Source: a virus
Strand: one strand, 5' to 3'
IMG/VR virus record: IMGVR_UViG_3300008266_001625
Location: 1 to 21,222 of that record
DNA: 21,222 nt
The notes under the pieces were generated by a model, which did not search any database, was not told where the DNA came from, and saw only the letters and a program-made list of their open reading frames with translations. This document shows positions 5,099-13,231 of this stretch, one piece after another (the stretch's first letter is position 1; each line of letters begins with the position of its first letter). A program made the translations under genes and the position numbers.

Positions 5099-6255
5099 GT
5101 CTTGCGCCTCACAGGTGCTGGCAAAGTCATGAGGATTGTAGTTGCTGCAACAATCGTGCGCCGTTCCGCAACACTGATCGTTGATCCTGCAGGCACATAG
5201 TCCTCGTGCGCACCATCAAAGATATTCACCTGCTCCTCGTATGCCTCCTTCACTTCTTCTGGTGCATTGGCGACTGGCTCAGGAACGGCCTCAGGTGAAA
5301 GAAAAGTTGTGGGGGTTGACTGGGTTGGCATCGGGTTTTCTTTGGCGTCTGGGAGGCTCTGAGAGGCCTCTGGGAGGCTTGCGCTGGTAGTGGTCGTGGT
5401 TGGCCTCTGGCTGGTTGTTGTGGCCTGTGCGCTGGTGGTTGTTTCCTGAAGGTTTGTGGTGGTCAGGCTCGTGGTGGTTTCAGGGATCGTGGAAGTAGTC
5501 GTGGTGCTGGTGGTGGTCGTTGCTGGTGGAATCCACACCTGCTCTGTAGTCTGAACCGATGATGTTTGTGGGAGTGATGTTGATTCTTCTGGGATCGTTG
5601 TATGCGTCACTGTGCTGGTTGTGGGCTGCGGTTCGAGAACTGTTAGAGAAGGCTGACTAGATGAAGATGTTTCTGGCGTTGTTGATGGTGATGGTTCTTC
5701 TACCGTTGTGGATACTGGAACGCTGGTAGATGAAACTGCTGGTGTTTCTGTCGTTGTCGTTTCTTCTACTGGTGATAGCGGTTCTACTGTGATCAGCGCA
5801 TCATCCATCACCGTGCCATACCAGCCAGCCCAGAAACCGTTATCAACACCAGACAACGAGATCAGCACACTCTCATCAGTCGCAGCCTCATAAGACACCG
5901 ACACAGAACGAACACCATGTATCTCATTGGATACGAGCGCATTCTCACCAACCCCAACACGATACGAGTCAGCGATCGGCGCACCCCACCCGATGCTGTT
6001 GGTCTGACTGTTATCAACAGTGACAGTCAAAGTGATGAGCGATGGTTCAGATACAAGGATGCTTCTCACAACCTCACCCCACCCGTAAGAGAATCTCAAA
6101 GCACCGTTGGCGATAACACCGTTCCCACCGTTGCGAACAACAGTCCACTGCGACAGATCATCAAACGAGTCAGAGAACGAAACACCTTGCGCTGGAGAAG
6201 CGAACGCTAGAACAGCAACAGGTACAAAGATCAGCCAACTGGCAGACCTGCGCAC
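5095..6255 (-). CDS. Secreted mucin-like protein of the lysis cassette, 386 aa
   Basis: A GTG start at 6255 gives a clear Sec signal peptide (RR, then hydrophobic WLIFVPVAVLAFA, likely cut after AQG at about 24). Residues 25-160 form a beta-rich domain resembling a lectin or carbohydrate-binding jelly roll (FSDSFDD...WGWG-like Trp/Gly spacing). Residues about 162-325 are a low-complexity Thr/Ser/Pro-rich stalk. The C-terminus (328-386) is a separate conserved-looking segment with DYVPAGSTISVAERRTIVAATT and a short hydrophobic stretch before RRKT. No catalytic motif was seen. It precedes the holin/endolysin genes and joins the 56-aa gene by ATGA. It could act on the cell surface during lysis or infection; function unknown. 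Confidence 0.75.
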   Translation of the reverse strand: MRRSASWLIFVPVAVLAFASPAQGVSFSDSFDDLSQWTVVRNGGNGVIANGALRFSYGWGEVVRSILVSEPSLITLTVTVDNSQTNSIGWGAPIADSYRVGVGENALVSNEIHGVRSVSVSYEAATDESVLISLSGVDNGFWAGWYGTVMDDALITVEPLSPVEETTTTETPAVSSTSVPVSTTVEEPSPSTTPETSSSSQPSLTVLEPQPTTSTVTHTTIPEESTSLPQTSSVQTTEQVWIPPATTTTSTTTTSTIPETTTSLTTTNLQETTTSAQATTTSQRPTTTTTSASLPEASQSLPDAKENPMPTQSTPTTFLSPEAVPEPVANAPEEVKEAYEEQVNIFDGAHEDYVPAGSTISVAERRTIVAATTILMTLPAPVRRKT

Positions 6256-6261
6256 ATCAGA

Positions 6262-6489
6262 TCACTCAGGATCGGCTGGTGGCTCTGGTGTCACAGGAGC
6301 AGTGAAGTCCTCAGTGTCCTCGTCATAGGTGAATCCAACACCTGCGTAGGTTTTGCCTTCGGTGTCAAAGAAGGTCTCAACCCAGCGACCCTGATAGCGA
6401 TCTGGATTCTCTGCCATGAACTCTGCTGTCACAACAGCAACATGAGTCACGACATTGTTCTCATCTAGTTGTGCGAAATACTGCGACAT
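6262..6489 (-). CDS. Small phage protein (YFAQLDENN type), 75 aa
   Basis: The sequence opens with MSQYFAQLDENNVVTHVAVV, then PDRYQGRWVETFFD and KTYAGVGFTYDEDTEDF. I recognise this pattern from short proteins encoded among tail/fibre genes of cyanophages and other aquatic phages. The C-terminus is acidic and Pro-rich (PVTPEPPADPE). A good AAGGAG lies before the ATG. It follows the glycine-rich adhesin genes, so a fibre or tail-tip accessory role is plausible. Confidence 0.78.
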   Translation of the reverse strand: MSQYFAQLDENNVVTHVAVVTAEFMAENPDRYQGRWVETFFDTEGKTYAGVGFTYDEDTEDFTAPVTPEPPADPE

Positions 6490-6498
6490 AGTTTCTCC

Positions 6499-7344
6499 TT
6501 ATGCGTTATTGCGGAAACGAACATAAACGATGCCTGAACCACCAGTATTATTTGCACCACCGCCACCGCCAGAATTAGCCGTTCCAGCAGAACCACGATT
6601 GCCACCACCACCAGTGCCGCCAGTGCCACCAGAGTTCCCTGTGCCACCACCGCCACCAGCCTTGTAAGTAGTACCAGCAGACTGCCCTATCCATAGAGAA
6701 ATGTCACGACCAGCACCGCCAGTACCACCGACATATGAACCAGAAGCATTGCCACCGATTGCCCCTGCACCGCCACCGCCACCAGCCCCACCGCTACCAC
6801 CGCCAGTCCCACCTCGGAATCCATAACCGCAACCATCGGGAAGTCCATAGTTGCTGTCGTTGAAATACGCACGACCTCCGCCTGAGCCGCCGTTCCTTGC
6901 TTGCGGGCCTGTACCAGTTTCGGCAGAAGACGAGCCGCCACCGCCACCAGTGGCGAAGATTATTGAGCCAACTTTAGACACTCCACCGTTACAAGCAGCA
7001 TTCCCACCAGAACCACCGTTTATTGCGCCACCAGAACCGATAGTGATGGATTGGGTTCCTGCTGGAATATAGATCGTCGATTCAACTACTGCTCCACCAC
7101 CACCACCAGCACCGCCGTACTGAGCGTCTGAACTTGAACCACCTCCGCCACCACCACCAACAAGAAGAACATCGAACAAACCTGAACGGTTCACAGTCAA
7201 AGTGCCATCACTTGTGAAAGTAAGAAGCGTGTACGACTGACCAGATGAAGTGATCGTGGAAGAAGAACCACCCGATCCATTCCCGTAGGGCGTGTAAGCA
7301 ATCTGCTGCACCTGACCTGCACTCACATATCCACTTGGTCTCAT
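6499..7344 (-). CDS. Glycine-rich adhesin/fibre-tip protein, copy 2, 281 aa
   Basis: The start at 7344 (MRPSGYVSAG) was chosen because its ATG overlaps the TGA of copy 1 (ATGA); a start 5 codons upstream is also open. After about 60 residues with FTSDGTLTVN.SGLFDVLLVGGG, the protein becomes a Gly-rich array (long G, GGSGG and GGAGG runs) and ends GGSGIVYVRFRNNA. Such sequences form polyglycine II helices in T-even gp38-type adhesins and bind host receptors. The loops between Gly runs are where specificity would vary. It is a tandem paralogue of the next gene. Confidence 0.82.
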   Translation of the reverse strand: MRPSGYVSAGQVQQIAYTPYGNGSGGSSSTITSSGQSYTLLTFTSDGTLTVNRSGLFDVLLVGGGGGGGSSSDAQYGGAGGGGGAVVESTIYIPAGTQSITIGSGGAINGGSGGNAACNGGVSKVGSIIFATGGGGGSSSAETGTGPQARNGGSGGGRAYFNDSNYGLPDGCGYGFRGGTGGGSGGAGGGGGAGAIGGNASGSYVGGTGGAGRDISLWIGQSAGTTYKAGGGGGTGNSGGTGGTGGGGNRGSAGTANSGGGGGANNTGGSGIVYVRFRNNA

Positions 7345-8282
7345 GCGTTCACCGCCCATCTCACATAAACAATTCCCGAACCACCAGCACCACCAGCAGT
7401 AGAAGTGGAATTATTTGGATTGCCACCACCACCGCCACCAGACGCAGTATTAGCAGATGCTGCTCCACCTGCACCACTCAAGTTTCCACCAGCACCGCCG
7501 ATAGACGATCCGCCAGAACCACCAGTGTTACCACCACCACCGCCACCAGCACCCTTGTAAAGAGCAGAACCGCCAATGAACGCACTCACATCTGTTCCAG
7601 CACCACCAGCACCGCCAATTGCACCAGAAGTTGTTTGATTGCCACCTACTGCAGCCGTGCCACCACCACCACCAGCACCGCCATCTTGTGCGCCATCACC
7701 GCCAGCATAACCATAATTTGTGTTCTGATAGATAGACAATGCGCCCTGATGATAGGTGGTTGATCCACCACCGTTGTACGCAGCACCACCTCCACCACAA
7801 CCGCCCCTCACGGCGTTACGAGTATTCACACCGACAATAAATGGATTCATTCCAGAACCACCACCAGCCACTGAACAAACAGAGCCAATAATGCTTGATC
7901 CACCTTGTGTTCCCCACTGACTTCCAGCAGCACCAGCACCACCTGAACCGCCAGCACCGCCAGCACCAACAGTTACTGAATACGAACCTGCAGCAAGATA
8001 GATCGTGGTCTGCAATTTTCCACCAGCACCACCGCCACCGCCAGAACGATTAGTTCCATCCTGACCAGCAGAACCACCACCGCCACCACCGAACATCAAC
8101 ACATCAAACAAACCACCAGTGGTCACAGTGAGAGTGCCATCAGAAGTAAAGATCACACCGTTGTAAGTGAAGCCACCAGAAGTGAACGGGGTGATGCTGC
8201 TGTTACCGCCAGAAGCCCAACCGTAACGAGTCAAAGCCTGACTGCTCAGCGCACTCACATACCCAAGAAGCCTGCGAGACAT
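7341..8282 (-). CDS. Glycine-rich adhesin/fibre-tip protein, copy 1, 313 aa
   Basis: It begins MSRRLLGYVSALSSQ and shares with copy 2 the entry block FTSDGTLTV..GLFDVL.GGG, the beta segment TTIYLAAGSYSVTVGAGG, and the terminal GGSGIVYVRW. The body is polyglycine with short polar insertions containing Tyr, Asn and Thr (e.g. TTYHQGALSIYQNTNYGYAGG). A receptor-binding role is inferred from analogy with glycine-rich phage adhesins. Placement after the minor tail genes agrees. The plus strand of this region is rich in CCACCACCG repeats, a by-product of Gly codons. Confidence 0.82.
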   Translation of the reverse strand: MSRRLLGYVSALSSQALTRYGWASGGNSSITPFTSGGFTYNGVIFTSDGTLTVTTGGLFDVLMFGGGGGGSAGQDGTNRSGGGGGAGGKLQTTIYLAAGSYSVTVGAGGAGGSGGAGAAGSQWGTQGGSSIIGSVCSVAGGGSGMNPFIVGVNTRNAVRGGCGGGGAAYNGGGSTTYHQGALSIYQNTNYGYAGGDGAQDGGAGGGGGTAAVGGNQTTSGAIGGAGGAGTDVSAFIGGSALYKGAGGGGGGNTGGSGGSSIGGAGGNLSGAGGAASANTASGGGGGGNPNNSTSTAGGAGGSGIVYVRWAVNA

Positions 8283-8289
8283 AAAGCCC

Positions 8290-8652
8290 CTATGCCGTGA
8301 TCTGGTTCACGAAGCCATGAATGGTGATCACATTCGCAGTCGCTGCGAACGCACGAATCACAAGAGGAGTCGCATTGCCCTTGATCAGCAGACCAGTAGC
8401 AATCGCCACCAAGCCAGCCTCAGGCTGCACAGTCACTTCAATCAGATCGTCAGGTGCAGTAGTGCCACCCCACTCAATGGTGAGTTTCACTGCAGATGTG
8501 TCAGTGTTCTGTGCATACAGCCACACCTCATCGTAAGTGGTAGCAGTTGCCGATCCAGTGTGGATAGTTGTTCCTGCGGTTGCGGTCGCTGCAACCTTGA
8601 TGGCACGACCATCAGTGGATGCACTCAACTTTGTCTTTGTGTATGTTGCCAC
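8290..8652 (-). CDS. Beta-rich virion protein, probably tail-associated, 120 aa
   Basis: Start GTG at 8652 with AGGAG 6 nt upstream. The sequence is Thr/Ala/Val-rich and strand-like, with TDGRAIKVAATATAGTTIHTG, YDEVWLYAQNTDTSAVKLTIEWGG and ITIHGFVNQITA blocks, a pattern I have seen in phage structural proteins. No enzyme motif. It sits between the 88-aa protein and the adhesins and is likely part of the tail tip or fibre base. Assignment to a named family is not possible by eye. Confidence 0.75.
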   Translation of the reverse strand: MATYTKTKLSASTDGRAIKVAATATAGTTIHTGSATATTYDEVWLYAQNTDTSAVKLTIEWGGTTAPDDLIEVTVQPEAGLVAIATGLLIKGNATPLVIRAFAATANVITIHGFVNQITA

Positions 8653-8661
8653 TCTCTGCTC

Positions 8662-8928
8662 CTAACTGAAAACCTGAACTTGAAGAATATCTGCACCACC
8701 ACCGATAGCAACCCAAGCACTGCCGTTGTAAACCTGCACCTGCGCAACATCAACAAGGTAACTCATCATCCCTGATGCGAGTGTCGGCTCACCAGCACCG
8801 CCGAATGCTGCTGTTCGTGCAGCCTCGTCAGCGAACCGCATAACGGTTTGATCCATCAAGTAGGTATTGACCTGCGCTGCAGTCAGCACCGATCCACTAG
8901 TGAAGAGTTTTGCGCCTGCGCCTGCCAT
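8662..8928 (-). CDS. Small tail-associated protein, 88 aa
   Basis: The protein reads AGAGAKLFTSGSVLTAAQVNTYLMDQTVMRF, followed by a short Ala-rich helix and SYLVDVAQVQVYNGSAWVAIGG. The LTAAQVNTYLMDQ block and the VYNGSAWV strand recur in tail-region proteins of actinophages and other aquatic phages. GGAGG lies just before the ATG. It is probably a minor tail or fibre-attachment component. Confidence 0.78.
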   Translation of the reverse strand: MAGAGAKLFTSGSVLTAAQVNTYLMDQTVMRFADEAARTAAFGGAGEPTLASGMMSYLVDVAQVQVYNGSAWVAIGGGADILQVQVFS

Positions 8929-8948
8929 AGTGCCTCCGATTGTATCTG

Positions 8949-10235
8949 TTAGGTGAGAGCGTTTGTAGAGTCTAGAACCCCATACAGCGCATCATCCAGC
9001 GTGAACGGGAACACCAGATCGGCAACAGCCAACTCAATCTCAACCCGATGCTCTGTCGGGGTGATGCTATGACGCAACGCCTCAATACTGTAACTCTCCG
9101 TCACCGAAGCAGGAGAACCAGTTGGATAGGTACGAGTGATGGTGATTACATCAGCCAACTCCAAGCCTGTCACCGTCACCTGATCAGACGGATCAAGCGC
9201 ATTGTAAAGAGTCTGCAAACGGTCAAACCGATACTGCGGTTCCTTGTATCTGTCCAAAAGTTCGGCTGCGAGCGTGGCTGCAGCAGCATCATCCTCCAAC
9301 AGCAACCCAGACAGGTTCAGTGTGGAGATACCGTAGTTCGCTTGCGAGGTCGCATCATTGGCAGTCTGATCTGTGCCATCAACAATTGAGGTCACAACCT
9401 TGTTGTAAAGGAACTCCTGCCCATACAGAACAGACAAGGCTGTGTACGGCAGGTCAATACCGCCAGCATCAGAGAAGGTTGCTGAGATTGAAGCGAATGA
9501 GGCTGCGACACGATCCGTGAAAGTGAGATCACCGTTCGCTGCAATAAAGAAGTAACCCTGCTCTGCGGTGGCAACAGCCTGCAGATAGGTGAGAACATTC
9601 GTATTCGCAGCAATCTCAAAGGTTGCACCACCGCCCAGCGTGGCTGTTCCAGTGTCAATGTCTCGTGTCGCTGGATAGTTCACCTCAGTCAAATCAAGAA
9701 TGCTGGTCACTCGTGCGCCAGACAACTGCGAAGTTGGGGTGATGGCATTGCCGATGTAGGTGTTGGCGAGCAGCACGAAATCATCTGATGCGGTGATCGT
9801 CACCGTTGAATTGTCCTCTGTCGCTGTCGGCTGGTTCGGCTCATAGGAAATATCAATATCTGTGATGCGCCCAGTGAACAGTGCGACACCACCAGAAAGA
9901 ACCGTGACCTTCCTACGAGGAGTCACACCAGATTTGCCTGTGTCTGGATTCCAATACGGGCTGTCCTGATTCGTTGGATCAAACCTGCGATCAAAGTTGT
10001 TCAGCGTGATGCTGCAAGTTCCAGCGTTGAAGTTCTGCAACTGGTCTGGGCGACCACGACTGATAGTGACCTGACGACAGTATTCCGATACATCGTCACC
10101 GATCAGCGTTCCATCCAGCCTGCCCTCACCATCAAGAACGCCAAGCACAGGATCATCAAGCGTGAACTTATTGACCTCAAACCCCAACTCCATCAGAACG
10201 GTGATCTGCTCACCCCACGCAAGTGTTGTAGCCAT
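8949..10235 (-). CDS. Minor tail protein (tail-tip/hub type), 428 aa
   Basis: The ATG overlaps the tape-measure stop (TAATG at 10235). After an N-terminal FTLDDPVLGVLDG segment (24-36), a domain with CRQVTISRGRPDQ, ITLNNFDRRFDPTNQDSPYW and ALFTGRITDIDISY follows. This is characteristic of minor tail proteins encoded directly after the tape measure in actinophages. The rest is beta-rich, with an EIAANTNVLTYLQAVATAEQGYFF segment. The protein closes with a second FTLDDALYGVLDS motif (411-423). It probably forms part of the distal tail or baseplate. Confidence 0.85.
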   Translation of the reverse strand: MATTLAWGEQITVLMELGFEVNKFTLDDPVLGVLDGEGRLDGTLIGDDVSEYCRQVTISRGRPDQLQNFNAGTCSITLNNFDRRFDPTNQDSPYWNPDTGKSGVTPRRKVTVLSGGVALFTGRITDIDISYEPNQPTATEDNSTVTITASDDFVLLANTYIGNAITPTSQLSGARVTSILDLTEVNYPATRDIDTGTATLGGGATFEIAANTNVLTYLQAVATAEQGYFFIAANGDLTFTDRVAASFASISATFSDAGGIDLPYTALSVLYGQEFLYNKVVTSIVDGTDQTANDATSQANYGISTLNLSGLLLEDDAAAATLAAELLDRYKEPQYRFDRLQTLYNALDPSDQVTVTGLELADVITITRTYPTGSPASVTESYSIEALRHSITPTEHRVEIELAVADLVFPFTLDDALYGVLDSTNALT

Positions 10236-11134
10236 TATGCAACCTTCAGTGGCAACGCACCATTCCGTCTGTTGTAACGCTGCAACACATTCACGATCTC
10301 ATCACCAACCACAGCAGGATCAACACCCATTCCAGCATTGATGGTGACATTCACTGTCATGCCTGAACCCAGACGATCCAACGGAATGATTGCCTCGCTA
10401 CCTGCCTCGCCCACCAGACCGACAGTAGGTGCGGTCACGATGCCACCCTTAGCGAACGGGATGAGGTCAAGCATCCGATCTCGTATCGCAGAACCACCAC
10501 CAAAGAGGCTTGCTGGAATCGCCTGCCCACCGCCAGTTCGAATAACCAAACCACTGCCAGCATTCCCACTGGTCGTGCCACCAGAAAGTTGCGTCTCGGC
10601 CTGAGTGATAATCGCTGCAGGGGTGGTCTTGCGAACATCAGCCAACTTCTCTTCAGCCTCACGCAACCGATCAACCGCATCCTTCTCACGCTCCAACGCA
10701 TCCATCACACGCTCAGACGCATCCACTTGCGCAGCCTTAGCATCATTCAACCGATCCAACGCTTCCTTGTAACGGTCGCTACCTTCCTTTGCACCGTTCA
10801 CAGTTTCATCAAGGCTCTGCTGTGCTTCCTGCAAATCCCTTGTTGCTTCAGCCTGAGCATCATTCGCATCAGCCACACGCAACTTGGCTTCAGCCAGTTT
10901 GATTTCTGCTTCACGAATAGCCTGCGCAGAGGCGGTCGGATCTTTGCGCAGATCGGCAAGTTCCTTCTCCGCATCCTTAACGGCGTACACGGCTGCTTCG
11001 ACATCGTAACCAGAACGCTCCAGATTGCGTTGCGCTCGAGCCAACTTGGTCTGAGCGTCACGAGCCTCATCCGAGTCAGAACCAGTGCCTGAGATGACAC
11101 GGTTGAAGTATCCTGATCGGCCTTCTGGGTGGCT
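10235..11134 (-). CDS. Tape measure protein, C-terminal part (frame -1 relative to the N-terminal part)
   Basis: The frame is open from 11134 (after an in-frame TAA at 11137-11135) to the TAA at 10235. It has no good ATG start; the earliest start-like codon giving a clean protein is TTG at 11044. The content is a long Ala/Glu/Lys coiled coil followed by a typical tape-measure tail: AKGGIVTAPTVGLVGEAGSEAIIPLDRL and ending NVLQRYNRRNGALPLKVA. It continues the coiled coil at the end of the N-terminal part, so the two are one gene of about 807 residues interrupted by a -1 frame change near 11110. See the N-terminal entry. Confidence 0.8.
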   Translation of the reverse strand, partial: SHPEGRSGYFNRVISGTGSDSDEARDAQTKLARAQRNLERSGYDVEAAVYAVKDAEKELADLRKDPTASAQAIREAEIKLAEAKLRVADANDAQAEATRDLQEAQQSLDETVNGAKEGSDRYKEALDRLNDAKAAQVDASERVMDALEREKDAVDRLREAEEKLADVRKTTPAAIITQAETQLSGGTTSGNAGSGLVIRTGGGQAIPASLFGGGSAIRDRMLDLIPFAKGGIVTAPTVGLVGEAGSEAIIPLDRLGSGMTVNVTINAGMGVDPAVVGDEIVNVLQRYNRRNGALPLKVA

Positions 11135-12657
11135 TTATTAGCGTCACGCACACCACGCTGGGCAGAAGTCAAACCCTTCAGAGCATCCACATACTTCTGC
11201 AACTTCTCTTTAGCGGTCTCCACCGCCTTCGTCACGCCACCAGTAGAACCACCGAGTTCATTCATCGACTGCTTGGCGAGGTCTAACTTCTTAATCATCT
11301 GGCCTACGCCACCCTCCTTCTCCGCCATCGCACCAGCAACCTCAGCAACACCACCGATCTTCTTCTTGGCATTCGTGGCTGCAGCACCAATACGACCGAA
11401 CGCCAACTCACCAATCTCACCGATCTCTTCAATGTCTGCGCCGAAGAAGTTGGCTGCCTTAATCAGCAGGTTGATGCCCTTGATTGCGAGGTTGATGAAG
11501 TTGATCCACGCATTGAGGAAGTTCTGCACCATCCCGATCATGAAGTTGAATACCGAGTTCACCACCTTACGGACACCCTCGAACTTGATGTAGAGAGCAG
11601 CGACCGCCACACCGAGTGCGATAACCGAGGCCACAACAATTCCGATCGGGTTAGCCAATAGCGCAGTATTAAACATCGTCTGAGAGATAGTTGCTGCGAT
11701 AGCAACAAGACGAAGCGCAGTAAAGGCTGCAACAACCGTCAGAATCGTGTTCCCCAACGCACCCATATTCCCTGTGAACTTCAGGAAGTCCGAGGCCAGC
11801 ATCTTGATACCTGCACCAAGACCGTCCTCCCCGATCACATCTGCCAAACGGTTCATGTATGGAACGACACTGTCGATCACAAAGTTTGCGAAACGCTCAA
11901 TGTATGGGATGAGCAGCGCACCAAATCGCTCAGCCACATTGCCGACAGCGACACGCATCCGATCAAAGGCCGTAGCAGACGCTGCAGCAGTACCACCAAC
12001 CTGCGACTCAACCTCCGCCAGAATCAACTTCTGTGCTTCCAGCGTGTTACCTGACGCAACCAGTGTCTTGATCTGCTCCTTCTGAGACTCGGTAAAGTTG
12101 ATACCAGCCCTACGCAAAGCGGTGATGCCCTTCTCTGGATCGCTTAACGCCTTGCCCAACTGCATTGCTGCAGCGTCAGCAGAACCGAACACATTTCCCA
12201 AATCCTGTGCAGCAGTAACAGCCCTATTGAAAATCTGGTTACCTTCACCGACCTGATTTTGAACCTGCTTAAAGGTCAACAGAAGGTTCGCAGACTTTTG
12301 GATCAACTCGTCATCGACACCGATCTGCATCGACAACTGTTCCGACAGCGCAGCAACCTGCTTAGCGGTTACACCAGCAGCACCGCCCGTAGACTTAACA
12401 ATCGCCTCCGTCTGAGCCATAACCTTCTGCGACTCATACGCTGCAGCAGCCAACTTGTAACCGATCGCACCAGCAACAGCAGCACCAGCAGCAGCCACCT
12501 TCGCCAAACCGACAGCCATATTTGTGGCTGCCTTATCCAAAGTGCGCAACCCGTAGGTCGCCTTATTGCCTGCACCCTGAAGAGCCTTGAAATCCTTAAT
12601 CGCCTTAGTGATTCCCTTAGCGTCAAATTGACTGACAATATTTACGCCGACAGCCAT
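10798..12657 (-). CDS. Tape measure protein, N-terminal part (authentic to about residue 516)
   Basis: The ATG at 12657 is preceded by AAGGA. Recognisable blocks are the N-terminal VSQFDAKGITKAIKDF, then LGKALSDPEKGITALRRAGINFTESQKEQI at 168-196 (given here in pieces of one known TMP pattern), and a hydrophobic region at about 304-357. A coiled-coil part follows. After about residue 516 (near 11110) the frame turns into Arg/Met/Pro/Trp-rich sequence unlike TMP and ends at 10798, while the -1 frame carries the expected coiled coil and TMP C-terminus. Rejoined, the protein has about 807 aa, predicting a tail of roughly 120 nm at 1.5 angstrom per residue. It sets tail length and is ejected with the DNA. 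Confidence 0.85.
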   Translation of the reverse strand: MAVGVNIVSQFDAKGITKAIKDFKALQGAGNKATYGLRTLDKAATNMAVGLAKVAAAGAAVAGAIGYKLAAAAYESQKVMAQTEAIVKSTGGAAGVTAKQVAALSEQLSMQIGVDDELIQKSANLLLTFKQVQNQVGEGNQIFNRAVTAAQDLGNVFGSADAAAMQLGKALSDPEKGITALRRAGINFTESQKEQIKTLVASGNTLEAQKLILAEVESQVGGTAAASATAFDRMRVAVGNVAERFGALLIPYIERFANFVIDSVVPYMNRLADVIGEDGLGAGIKMLASDFLKFTGNMGALGNTILTVVAAFTALRLVAIAATISQTMFNTALLANPIGIVVASVIALGVAVAALYIKFEGVRKVVNSVFNFMIGMVQNFLNAWINFINLAIKGINLLIKAANFFGADIEEIGEIGELAFGRIGAAATNAKKKIGGVAEVAGAMAEKEGGVGQMIKKLDLAKQSMNELGGSTGGVTKAVETAKEKLQKYVDALKGLTSAQRGVRDANKATQKADQDTSTVSSQALVLTRMRLVTLRPSWLERNAIWSVLVTMSKQPCTPLRMRRRNLPICAKIRPPLRRLFVKQKSNWLKPSCVWLMRMMLRLKQQGICRKHSRALMKL

Positions 12658-12666
12658 CGCTCTTCC

Positions 12667-13218
12667 TTACTGGTTGATGTTTCGCTCAATGATTTTGCCA
12701 GTGCGATCCACAGACTCTTGAATAGCAGGGAGCAGCATTGGCAGATGTTTCTCTGTAGCAGGATACATCACACGAGAACGACTCCTGCCCTGCTTGCTCT
12801 TGGTGCGCAAATGCTTATCCAAGTTCATGATGAACTTTCCACCAACCGTCTCTTTGCTGGCTCTCGTAACCGATCCAGCCGAGTCATAGATTTGGCCTGC
12901 AGGACTCATCTGCTGAAGCCTCAAGATACCGTAGGTATTGGCTGCTCTCGGCTTGCGTGTTGAGACAGCAGGCTTAACCTGTGCCTTTGACTGGGCAGCG
13001 TTGTAGGAAGGAAACCTGTTCTTGCCTCGCTCACCAGTACCACCCCAGTTGAGCAGTGGCTCGTCAGGGAACTCGCTGCCGACCGCACGGGCAACAGGAA
13101 CAGCAGAAGTTCGCAGATCGCTAGTAAGCCGTTTGTAGGTTTCTGGCTCAAGGTTGCGTAGTTCTTTGATGGCTTCAGCCACACCATAAACCTCAATGCT
13201 GATGCGATCGCTAGCCAT
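12667..13218 (-). CDS. HK97 gp10-like / minor virion protein, 183 aa
   Basis: It opens ISIEVYGVAEAIKELRNLEPETYKRL with a following helix, as in HK97 gp10-like tail-completion or neck proteins. The C-terminal half is basic (KHLRTKSKQGRSRSRV) and ends with a helix LPAIQESVDRTGKIIERN, also typical. The position is odd: it lies after the tail chaperones and before the tape measure, whereas gp10-like genes usually lie before the tail tube. It could be a tail-completion protein or an actinophage-type minor protein. Confidence in a virion role is good, in the family only moderate. Confidence 0.65.
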   Translation of the reverse strand: MASDRISIEVYGVAEAIKELRNLEPETYKRLTSDLRTSAVPVARAVGSEFPDEPLLNWGGTGERGKNRFPSYNAAQSKAQVKPAVSTRKPRAANTYGILRLQQMSPAGQIYDSAGSVTRASKETVGGKFIMNLDKHLRTKSKQGRSRSRVMYPATEKHLPMLLPAIQESVDRTGKIIERNINQ

Positions 13219-13231
13219 AAGGCAAAGGATA

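Noticed and set aside
6530-8090. CCACCACCG-type repeats as a possible repeat array or CRISPR
   Set aside because: The units are irregular, have no spacers and follow glycine codons on the minus strand.
10798-11044. Arg/Met-rich C-terminus of the zero-frame tape measure protein
   Set aside because: It overlaps a coiled-coil and TMP-like C-terminus in the -1 frame; the zero-frame sequence looks non-coding.
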